Assembly (NCBI RefSeq): GCF_002813425.1
Contig: NZ_PHUL01000001.1
Location: 1,342,001 to 1,406,000 of the forward strand
Origin: Cellulophaga sp. RHA19
GTDB taxonomy: Bacteria; Bacteroidota; Bacteroidia; Flavobacteriales; Flavobacteriaceae
Reading direction: 5' to 3'
DNA: 64,000 nt
Both the position numbers and the translations under genes were made by a program. The notes beneath the pieces were generated by a model, which searched no databases, had not been told where the DNA came from, and saw nothing but the letters and a program-made list of their open reading frames with translations. Position 1 is the stretch's first letter. Each line of letters opens with the position of its first letter. Shown here one piece after another: positions 45,133-52,161 of this stretch.

Positions 45133-45335
45133 TAAGCACAACGGTCTTGTGTATGAAACGTAGCGTGTAAAATGACGCTAATTTTTGGGACTAACACAGA
45201 GCCGAATTTTTATGTTTTGTTTTTAATTTTTCTATTCTAAAAGCCAAATTTAAAAATTTGGAGGTCTTTGCAAATAAGCACAAATCGTAGGATTTAGCAC
45301 TTACTAGCTATGTTTTATACACCTTGTTAGGTACA
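45133..45335 (-). repeat. attC-like site, type 1
   Basis: The left arm GTGTATGAAACGTAGCGTG and the right arm AGCTATGTTTTATACACC pair as at 14117-14275, and AAATTTAAAAATTTGG forms the inner stem. The right core GTTAGGTAC includes the stop codon of the next gene. Confidence 0.82.
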
Positions 45336-45908
45336 GTCTTTTATCCGCTGTTTTATATATTCAACACTTAAATCCGCAACATAATCCATTTCTATTATTT
45401 TCCATTTAGTTTTATCAGATACGTTTTGTATTTCAATAATCTGTTCACGTCTTTTCTTAAATTCCGTTTCCCATTTTTCAATTATTTCCAAGCCATATTT
45501 ATCAATCAATTGTTTTTCTTTTGGATTTTCAAAATGTTCTTTCATAAATAGATTTGGTTCACGTTGTTTAAAATACCAGATGTTTTCAAACTCAATGTTG
45601 TCATTTTTCAAGACTTTTCTTAATCCATCATATTGTTCCAAAGTTCTTGGGTATTCAAGTAGTATTATATCTCCATTGATTGTCTTTAAATTTCTTGAGA
45701 TAAACCTCCCGATAATTTCCGTTGTAAGTAATTCTCCACCTTCTAACAATTTCATCATTTCTTTCCCCAAATCGTCATTATTCCTCAATTGTTCCTTTAA
45801 TAATTTAGTTAAATTAAAAACTGAAGAATTCAATTCAGAGGACAATGCACTTTCCGTTAAACTTCTTGAAAGTCTCCAGTCGAGGAAAAGGATATTTAGT
45901 TTTCGCAT
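45327..45908 (-). CDS. Adenylate-kinase-like protein lacking the P-loop (cassette)
   Basis: The 193-residue protein follows adenylate kinase in layout: KEMMKLLEGGELLTTEIIGR, then GDIILLEYPRTLEQYDGL (equivalent of the DGFPRT motif) and a LID-like region with FKKRREQI. At the N-terminus, where a GxxGxGK loop is expected, it has LFLDWRLSRSL, so ATP binding is unlikely. It may be a pseudo-kinase with a new role. The cassette boxes match over six bases. Confidence 0.6.
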   Translation of the reverse strand: MRKLNILFLDWRLSRSLTESALSSELNSSVFNLTKLLKEQLRNNDDLGKEMMKLLEGGELLTTEIIGRFISRNLKTINGDIILLEYPRTLEQYDGLRKVLKNDNIEFENIWYFKQREPNLFMKEHFENPKEKQLIDKYGLEIIEKWETEFKKRREQIIEIQNVSDKTKWKIIEMDYVADLSVEYIKQRIKDCT

Positions 45909-45924
45909 TGTGATTTTTCAGATT

Positions 45925-46070
45925 ATGCCTAACTAGTGTATAAACGCACACTTGCTAGTTGTTTTATTTTTTTTAAAAGCCAAATCAAAAAGATTTGGCG
46001 GACATTCTAAATAAACACAGCCCTTAGCTTAAAGCCTAAAAACCGTATAATTATAGCCATTGCTGCCCAC
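45925..46070 (-). repeat. Composite site: short type 2 palindrome plus right half of type 1
   Basis: The palindrome is reduced to about 30 bp (AACTAGTGTATAAACGCAC to TTGCTAGTTG). It is joined to AAATCAAAAAGATTTGGCGG and the end ATTATAGCCATTGCTG. It shows the minimal type 2 core without the conserved block. Confidence 0.75.
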
Positions 46071-46072
46071 AG

Positions 46073-46909
46073 TTATTTTTCAGGAGTTAGTTTAAATTCA
46101 GTTCGTTTATTTCCACCCATTCCCATAAGCGAAAAATTAGTTTCAACGTCCATAATTCCGTCATATGATATCCAATATCCTTTTTCTAAATCAAATTCAG
46201 CTATTGCTTTGTGGGACATTCTCATAAATGTTTTTTTATCAGCTTTATTTTTAGAAAACATATTCATAATTCTATTTCCGAAATCTCCAGAAACGAATTC
46301 TTCAATATCATATTCGACAACAGCAATCTTTTTTCCATTATCGCTTTTAATGTCTTTAAGTTTTACCACGTTTTTTTTGGAAAGTGTATCCGCTTTAAAG
46401 TTTTGGTCCATCGAAATCATATCAACTTTCACTTCCCATTGGTCTCCAATTGAAACTGGTTTAGTCGGAAGTTCAAACAATATCGAAATCAAGTTGTTTT
46501 GAGCACTTTTGTAGTAGAAACTCAACAATTCTCCGTCAGGACTTACTTTCCCTCTTAAAACTACATTTCCATTCATTTTAGCCATTCCTGAAAATAAAGT
46601 TTTGGTTGTGTCTGCTTTCTCTTTTTTAAGCATCATAGCAATGTCCACATTTCCGTTTTTGTCAGGAAATAGTTTTGTTTCGTATTTCAAGTTAGATAAT
46701 TGTTCTTGCATTGCTTTAAACATTCCGCTCATTTTTTTTGAAATAGAATCGTTCTCGGTTTGTTCTTCGCTTTTCTCTAGAACTATATTTCGCATTACTG
46801 TTTTATAAGTCAGCGTATCGCTTATTTTCCACTTTAAATCCACAGTTTCTTTTTGCTGTGCGTTTAATGATAATGCGATTAGTATAAATGGAAGTAATAG
46901 TTTTTTCAT
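46073..46909 (-). CDS. Exported DUF6263-like protein (cassette)
   Basis: The product has a signal peptide (1-18). The 260-residue mature part starts VDLKWKISDTLTYKTVMRN and contains GKVSPDGELLSFYYKSAQN and PTKPVSIGDQWEVKVD, the pattern of DUF6263-type Bacteroidetes proteins. It ends with an amphipathic strand before KRTEFKLTPEK. It is likely periplasmic with unknown role. The core has mutated from GTT to GCT on one side, matched by AGC on the other. Confidence 0.7.
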   Translation of the reverse strand: MKKLLLPFILIALSLNAQQKETVDLKWKISDTLTYKTVMRNIVLEKSEEQTENDSISKKMSGMFKAMQEQLSNLKYETKLFPDKNGNVDIAMMLKKEKADTTKTLFSGMAKMNGNVVLRGKVSPDGELLSFYYKSAQNNLISILFELPTKPVSIGDQWEVKVDMISMDQNFKADTLSKKNVVKLKDIKSDNGKKIAVVEYDIEEFVSGDFGNRIMNMFSKNKADKKTFMRMSHKAIAEFDLEKGYWISYDGIMDVETNFSLMGMGGNKRTEFKLTPEK

Positions 46910-46912
46910 AAT

Positions 46913-47052
46913 TATATACAGCGTTTATGTATAAGAATAGTTGCGGGTTTGTATTCTCGAGGATTCTCCGAAAGGAAATAAGACGTTACAAACACGCAAC
47001 GCCCCTTGATTAAGCACTAAATCGCAATTATTTTTATAAGGTGTTGGCAATA
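46913..47052 (-). repeat. attC-like site, type 1 (short)
   Basis: The site runs from TATATACAGC to GTTGGCAATA. The arm ATGTATAAGAATAGTTGCGG faces a short AATTATTTTTATAAGGTG end. It resembles the degenerate relic at 60745-60830. Confidence 0.7.
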
Positions 47053-47053
47053 G

Positions 47054-47629
47054 TTATTTTATTTTCTTTCCGTTTCGATATTCTTTTTTGGTTTCAGTTC
47101 CGTCGTCATTCAGGCAGTATTCCGTTCCGTTTTTCTTTCCGTTAATAAATTCACATCGATATGTCATTTTCTCTCCGTTTTCTCCATAACAAAACTGAAG
47201 TCCGTGTTTCTTTTTTCCTAAATATTGACAACTATAAGTCAGTTTTCCGTTTTTAAATTGTTCAACAAGGATTTTTATTCCGTCATCATTATAAGTTGTA
47301 GTTTCAAAAATTTCGCCATCCAAATGATATTTAATTTCTTTTGAAAGGGCTAATGGTTTATTCGGATTATATATCGTTTTATTGGAAACTCTTATTTCTT
47401 TTCCATTATAATATAAATTACTCGACAGAATAACTCCATTTTTATATTCCTCTTCATAAACTAAATGTCCGTTTTTCCGTTTGCTTTGAGCAATTCCAGA
47501 AAACAGTTGGTCAGTAGCGTTTTTATAAACCAAATTAATCTCAATGTAGGCTTCTTTCATTCCGATTATTTCTTGCGAAATCAGTTCGTTGAAAGTAAAA
47601 AACATTAATAAAATTAGTAGGTTTCTCAT
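47054..47629 (-). CDS. Exported MORN-type repeat protein (cassette)
   Basis: The 191-residue product has a signal peptide (1-18) and about six MORN-variant repeats of the YxNGxxxxxxxYxxxG kind (for example EQFKNGKLTYSCQYLGKKKHG). This is the type found in YwqK-like antitoxin-component proteins. It probably forms a beta-meander surface in the periplasm. The boxes match at 8 of 10 positions. Confidence 0.75.
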   Translation of the reverse strand: MRNLLILLMFFTFNELISQEIIGMKEAYIEINLVYKNATDQLFSGIAQSKRKNGHLVYEEEYKNGVILSSNLYYNGKEIRVSNKTIYNPNKPLALSKEIKYHLDGEIFETTTYNDDGIKILVEQFKNGKLTYSCQYLGKKKHGLQFCYGENGEKMTYRCEFINGKKNGTEYCLNDDGTETKKEYRNGKKIK

Positions 47630-47640
47630 TTGGTTTTAAT

Positions 47641-47865
47641 TACTGCTAACGGTTTTGTATATGATTGTTGAGTGGCTAAGCACCTAATTTAGCAAATAAA
47701 TCACAGATAGAATATTCCGCAAGTCCCGACACGTTGGAGTTCTTAAACAGACAGAAAAAACAAGCCTTTGCTATCGCAAAATCAGGACTAGTATATGACG
47801 ATACTTACAGAGGTACTTTAGCTTAAAATTAATGGGTTTTTTACCACAGTACTTTGTTGTAGCCA
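47641..47865 (-). repeat. attC-like site interrupted by an IS110 remnant
   Basis: The left arm starts TACTGCTAAC, contains GATTGTTGAGTGG and runs to about 47750. The IS110 right-end fragment follows, then the core GTTGTAGCCA (47856-47865). That core pairs with TGGCTACAAC at 51868-51877 across the reverse-transcriptase cassette. Confidence 0.75.
47755..47853 (+). mobile_element. IS110-family right-end fragment
   Basis: The fragment encodes the last 22 residues of an IS110 transposase in the plus direction (KQAFAIAKSGLVYDDTYRG then TLA and stop at 47824-47826). It ends with the same ACAGTACT right end as the complete element. Codon differences show it came from a related but distinct copy. It abuts TTGTTGTAGCC at exactly the equivalent position. 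Confidence 0.8.
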
Positions 47866-47993
47866 GTACTTCTTATTGCTTAATATTAAAAGTAGTCCCT
47901 GACTCAGACTACTTTTTAGTAAGAACTCAGCTATAGAGTTTACTTACACCGTTTGTGTGTGTTGCTATTGCTAGCTGTCAGTTACGGTATAAC
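47866..47993 (-). ncRNA. Candidate DRT3 ncRNA with ACACACACA tract
   Basis: This is the only noncoding DNA private to the reverse-transcriptase cassette. Read on the minus strand it holds a 5-bp stem (ACCGT/ACGGT, 47948-47952 with 47984-47988) enclosing a GCTA/TAGC hairpin and an unpaired ACACACACA tract (47954-47962). A 10-bp bulged hairpin follows (GTAAG and AACTC arms, 47919-47947), then a perfect 10-bp hairpin (AAAAGTAGTC, 47888-47916) before an AT-rich end. As I recall, DRT3 uses an RNA with an AC-repeat template; that memory could not be checked here. Confidence 0.65.
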
Positions 47994-50330
47994 TTAATAT
48001 ACTTCTTGACTTCTTTTTGCTTGAAGCTCTAGACCAAAATCAAAATCAGTCCATTTGGTAAACCAATATTTTTCTTGTTCAATAAGTGCTACCCTATTCT
48101 TGTATATTCCGACTTCTTTCAGAAGCTTTAGTTTATATTCGTATTTGTTGATATTATTATCAAAATTATCTTTGAATGATATAATAGAATTGACAAATTT
48201 AGTCTCTAGATTGTAAATATTTTGTCTCTGCCAAATAGATTTTTGTAATTCGTCTACATATTTTTCGTAATTTCCAATAACTCTAAATATAATATTTTTT
48301 TCTATTTTATGTAATGATTTATTTGTTTTAAACTGTTCTAAACTTTTTTTCAATGCAAATAAATAATCTTCTTGATTATGCATAGGTAAAATTGCGGAAT
48401 TATAAACACTAGAAATGTCAGAGTTTAAACTATCTTTTTCTTCTTTATTTAATTTATGATTTAAAAAAGGACAAGCTAATATATCCATTAATAATAAAAC
48501 TAATTCTGTTTTATCTCTCCATCCTGTTATTTTACAAACTTTATATGTTTCCAGTATTGTTTTTTTTAACTCTTTCAATATAGGTTGATAGACTTTAATA
48601 TCTCTTATATAGAATAATAGGACTGTAATCGAGAAATAATTTAATTCATTGAGAAATTCCAGTGAATTATTTTTATTAATTTTAATATTTAGATAAGAGC
48701 AAAGTACCTTAAAATTTAAGCGATATTCTCTTCCAAGTTGACTTAAAGCAATCAGTAAATAAAGTGTTTCAATTTGTGTTTCTTTTTTTGTTTTGTTCTT
48801 TTGAAGTATTAAGTTAATTTCATCTGATATTTTCTTTAAAATATTATGTTTAGAGTTAGAAGTGAAAGGTTCTTTGTATTCGTTTGTTTTATTTTTTTTA
48901 AGAAAGCTGGTAGTCTTATCAATTATTAGACAAACTTTTATTGTAGAATTAACTTTAGGTGAAACCGAATAAAGGAAAAATGTTACGTCCAAAATTTCTA
49001 AAAACCCTGTCTCGAATTCTTTTTGAATTTTCTTTGAAATTTCTTCTTCTTCCTCTTCAAGCTTTTTGAATTTCTTGATTAATTTATTCGTTTTGTTATC
49101 AAGAACAGCTAAAGTATAATTCATTATATCTTTATAATCAACTTCAGATTGTTTTATAATTGATTTAAAGCGTGTAATTACGTTGTTTGAACTGAAATAT
49201 AAAATTGCTTTTATTTGCTCATCGTCTTCTTGTTTATCCTTTTCTTTTAAGAGTAAATGGTTATTAAACAGGTCATTTATTTGTTGTTTTGCAATACTGA
49301 TTTCTGTTATAATTGGTTTAGAATATTGAATTGACTTTTTATCATTGAGATACATTTTATATTTCTTTAATGATAATTTGAAAGTTTCCGATATTCTATC
49401 TAAATCGGATTCTAAGTTGTAAAAAATAAAATAATCATCTACATATCTAAAAACTTCATAATCAACTTTATGTATTAATTCTTTTCCGTTTTTATCACGT
49501 ATTTTTAAATTTTCATAAATGTCAATATCAATTTGTTGAAGGATTAATTCAGAGAAGATACGTGAAAATTCAGGACCTATAATTATACCATTTGTTTCAT
49601 TTGCGTTTAGGTCTTGCATTAAACGGTCAAATTCTCCTCCAAAAGTTGAAAGTGAAGATTCAATGTTTGTTTTTACAATATTTTTATTAAAAACTGCCCA
49701 AGATATAGTATGTGTATATATACTGTCAAAGCATTTTGTAACATCAATTTTTAAAAGCTTATTATATTTTTTTTCACTTCTGTGGAATTGATAAGACTCG
49801 TAAAACTTATGAATATTGCTATATTTTCTATAACTGAAAAATGATTTTAAGTTTTCGTATTCACTATCATCTTGCTCGATTTGAGAATGTTGTAAATCTT
49901 TGTCTTCATTTTTTTTATGAAGAACATCGTTATAAAAAGTAAAATTAGCAACTTTCGAAGGTCTACGAATTGAAAAAGGGCTTAAAGAACAATAGTAAAT
50001 TATGAGTTCTTTATACTTGTCATAAAATTCAATCATATTCCTTTGATTGGATGGATGAATTACGCACAGTTCTCTAAAGTCATTTTTTTTATGTGTAATG
50101 TTAAAACTAAAAGGTGTAGTTTTTTCTTTAACATTGAATAAAATCCACTCTATTTCTGAATAGGCTTTATTGTGTCTATCTTTAAACCTTAAATTAGATT
50201 CACTTTTTTTATGTTTTAGTAAATATTTGTAGAAATATCTATTTGAAAATGTTACAGGTGTTTCATAAGGTAAAACATCTGATAATACGACTCTTTCTTT
50301 TGAGTATGAAATTGGAACTTTTTTTCGCAT
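47994..50330 (-). CDS. drt3b: Reverse transcriptase of DRT3b (UG8) type (cassette)
   Basis: The 778-residue protein has RT motif A at KIDVTKCFDSIY (Asp196), a motif B-like NGIIIGPEFSRIFSELIL (about 247-264), and the catalytic YVDD at 296-299 in FRYVDDYFIF. About 400 C-terminal residues follow that are largely helical and have no other recognised domain. It starts 3 bp after the 501-residue RT gene. Two adjacent unlike RTs, the second large with a helical extension, is the layout of antiphage system DRT type 3. Subtype is inferred from size and order. Group II introns and retrons fit less well. Confidence 0.72.
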   Translation of the reverse strand: MRKKVPISYSKERVVLSDVLPYETPVTFSNRYFYKYLLKHKKSESNLRFKDRHNKAYSEIEWILFNVKEKTTPFSFNITHKKNDFRELCVIHPSNQRNMIEFYDKYKELIIYYCSLSPFSIRRPSKVANFTFYNDVLHKKNEDKDLQHSQIEQDDSEYENLKSFFSYRKYSNIHKFYESYQFHRSEKKYNKLLKIDVTKCFDSIYTHTISWAVFNKNIVKTNIESSLSTFGGEFDRLMQDLNANETNGIIIGPEFSRIFSELILQQIDIDIYENLKIRDKNGKELIHKVDYEVFRYVDDYFIFYNLESDLDRISETFKLSLKKYKMYLNDKKSIQYSKPIITEISIAKQQINDLFNNHLLLKEKDKQEDDEQIKAILYFSSNNVITRFKSIIKQSEVDYKDIMNYTLAVLDNKTNKLIKKFKKLEEEEEEISKKIQKEFETGFLEILDVTFFLYSVSPKVNSTIKVCLIIDKTTSFLKKNKTNEYKEPFTSNSKHNILKKISDEINLILQKNKTKKETQIETLYLLIALSQLGREYRLNFKVLCSYLNIKINKNNSLEFLNELNYFSITVLLFYIRDIKVYQPILKELKKTILETYKVCKITGWRDKTELVLLLMDILACPFLNHKLNKEEKDSLNSDISSVYNSAILPMHNQEDYLFALKKSLEQFKTNKSLHKIEKNIIFRVIGNYEKYVDELQKSIWQRQNIYNLETKFVNSIISFKDNFDNNINKYEYKLKLLKEVGIYKNRVALIEQEKYWFTKWTDFDFGLELQAKRSQEVY

Positions 50331-50333
50331 AAG

Positions 50334-51839
50334 TTATAGTTCTTTCCAGATTTTAATCATTTTTCCATTTTTAAAAGAGTCAATATTGAAACGAACAATT
50401 CTCTTTGTTCTGAAACCCTTTTCAAATGATAAGGAACCTAGTTTTGCTCGAATTTTTGAATTAGGCGATACAGGTAGAGTAGATATTTTTTGTTTTAAAT
50501 ATTTATCCAATTCTATTAAATCAGGATAGGGTTCAGTTAGGAATTCATTTGAAAAATAAATCCCTATAAATACATTACTCTTTCGTCTAAATAATTGATG
50601 GTTTTTGGTTAAAAATTTAAGTCTTTTATATAACAATCTTTCTGTTGTATTTTTCGCACTAGCATATTTTATTATGTCAGAACTATAATCAGAAAAAGAT
50701 GCGTTTATTTTATTTTTATAACGAGTAAGTTTATCATCAGACATAAACACTTGAAGTTTGTCTTTTGTTATTTTTGTTACGGTTTTATTGTATTTTGTTT
50801 CTGTTTTTTTAGTGTAACTCAATTTGAATTTATAACCTAAATATGTTAAGTCATAACTCTGTGAGATTTTCCTTTCTCTATTCTCTTTTGTTAGATTTAA
50901 AACTTCAGTTTTGTTCGTGTTAAGTTCTAATTTAGTAGAACTCAATAAAATGTTTTTAATGTTATTTATGTATGATGTTTTACTTCTAATTTCTTTTCTG
51001 TGACTTGGCGTAAATATAATAATAATGTCATCTACATATCTTGTATAGTAGGTTACATTGCTCAGAGATTTAATTTTTTTGTCAAAGCCTCTTAAATATA
51101 GTTCAGACAAATAGGCACTAAAACCGATTCCTCTTGGTATACCTTGTCGTTCATCTGTTTTTGATTTTGTTCCGTCTGCAATTAAGATATTCCAATATTG
51201 ATTTAAAACACGTTTAATTATTTTTTTTGAAGGATAACTTAATAAGCTGTTCTCTTCAATTATTGCTAATAGTTCTTTGTGAGGAATAGATTCGTAAAAC
51301 TTTTTAATATCTGTTCTAATAATTATTTTAGGGAATCCATCATTCAATAAAAGTGATAATTGACCAATAATAGTTTTGCGACTGGCTTGTTTAACTTTAA
51401 AAGTCTTATAAATATTTCGCTGTAACTGTTTGGTTACAAAATAATTTTCGGGATTACGCTCAATTTCGTATAGCTGACTTCCCCATTTTATTTGTCCTTT
51501 TTTTATTTTGAGTTCATAATCTTCAATATCCGTTTTTTGAGCAATTTCAATTAGTATCTCTTGAAGAATTTTTTCTCTTGTTTTTTTTAGCTCCTGTTTT
51601 TCTTCTTTTAGTATGTCTAGTTTGGTGTAATTTCTATTCTTGATGATTTTTATTGAAAATACCTTGAAAGATTCATCCCTAATTTCTTGGTTTTTATCAA
51701 TGATTAAGTTTGAAATATCTCTTGATTTTTTAAAAAAATCCGAATTAAAAAAGGCTTTATCTTCTAGGTAGCGCCCTTTTCTATTCTCTACATCAAGTAA
51801 GATTCTGAAATTTTCGTAAGAGAAGGATTGGTCTAACAT
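50334..51839 (-). CDS. drt3a: Reverse transcriptase of DRT3a (UG3) type (cassette)
   Basis: The 501-residue RT carries motif A IIRTDIKKFYESIPH (Asp177), motif B RQGIPRGIGFSAYLSELYL (about 231-249), the catalytic YVDD at 268-271 in YYTRYVDDIIIIF, then LELNTNKTEVL and YLGYKF. It is the first gene of a 4-kb cassette that also holds the larger RT and a candidate ncRNA. It has no maturase X/endonuclease domain. A type 2 repeat lies immediately upstream and may provide the promoter. It probably acts with the second RT in abortive or DNA-synthesis-based phage defence. Confidence 0.75.
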   Translation of the reverse strand: MLDQSFSYENFRILLDVENRKGRYLEDKAFFNSDFFKKSRDISNLIIDKNQEIRDESFKVFSIKIIKNRNYTKLDILKEEKQELKKTREKILQEILIEIAQKTDIEDYELKIKKGQIKWGSQLYEIERNPENYFVTKQLQRNIYKTFKVKQASRKTIIGQLSLLLNDGFPKIIIRTDIKKFYESIPHKELLAIIEENSLLSYPSKKIIKRVLNQYWNILIADGTKSKTDERQGIPRGIGFSAYLSELYLRGFDKKIKSLSNVTYYTRYVDDIIIIFTPSHRKEIRSKTSYINNIKNILLSSTKLELNTNKTEVLNLTKENRERKISQSYDLTYLGYKFKLSYTKKTETKYNKTVTKITKDKLQVFMSDDKLTRYKNKINASFSDYSSDIIKYASAKNTTERLLYKRLKFLTKNHQLFRRKSNVFIGIYFSNEFLTEPYPDLIELDKYLKQKISTLPVSPNSKIRAKLGSLSFEKGFRTKRIVRFNIDSFKNGKMIKIWKEL

Positions 51840-51867
51840 TTATTGGTTTTCTGTATGTTGGTTGTAT

Positions 51868-52110
51868 TGGCTACAACTAGTGGATAAACGCAACTCATTG
51901 CGTTTATTCCGCCAATATGGTTGTATAAACGCACATTTGGCTTGCCAGTTGTTTTTTTTGGTTGTTAAATTTTCCTACAATGTAAAACTATTTTTTATAC
52001 CCTAATTACGGAAATGTGTAATTGGGTAATTTTTTAGTATAGTTGGTATTAGTTTTTTTATTTTGGTAGTAAAAGCAGCACTAAGGCTTGTTTTTTGTTA
52101 ATTTCTTTCT
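51868..52110 (-). repeat. Type 2 repeat at the start of the array
   Basis: The box TGGCTACAAC is followed by the type 2 palindrome (ACTAGTGGATAAACGC to GCTTGCCAGTTG), the conserved block and TAAAAGCAGCACTAAGGCTT. No type 1 tail or GTT core follows. It is the most upstream site in the transcriptional direction. No integrase lies beyond it. Confidence 0.78.
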
Positions 52111-52144
52111 GTACCAACCCTAAAAAAAACCACCAATAAAAACC

Positions 52145-52152
52145 TATTTTTG
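52145..52152 (+). promoter_or_regulatory. Possible Bacteroidetes -7 element for topB
   Basis: TATTTTTG fits the TAnnTTTG consensus, but it lies only ten bases before the ATG and has no clear -33 TTG partner, so the call is weak. Confidence 0.25.
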
Positions 52153-52161
52153 TTTTTAGTT

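Noticed and set aside
47994..51839. Group II intron, retron or diversity-generating retroelement.
   Set aside because: No intron domain V or maturase/endonuclease domain, no msr/msd layout with a single RT, and no variable/template repeat pair. Two adjacent unlike RTs fit DRT3 better.
7951..52110. The regular repeats could be a CRISPR array.
   Set aside because: The units are 115-500 bp, are palindromic and flank whole genes. There are no short spacers of constant length and no cas genes.
7951..52110. The repeats could be simple REP/BIME-type or terminator elements.
   Set aside because: Those do not carry boxes that match across the gene between two repeats. The cassette-private 10-bp pairs need a recombination explanation. 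A role as terminators in addition is still possible.
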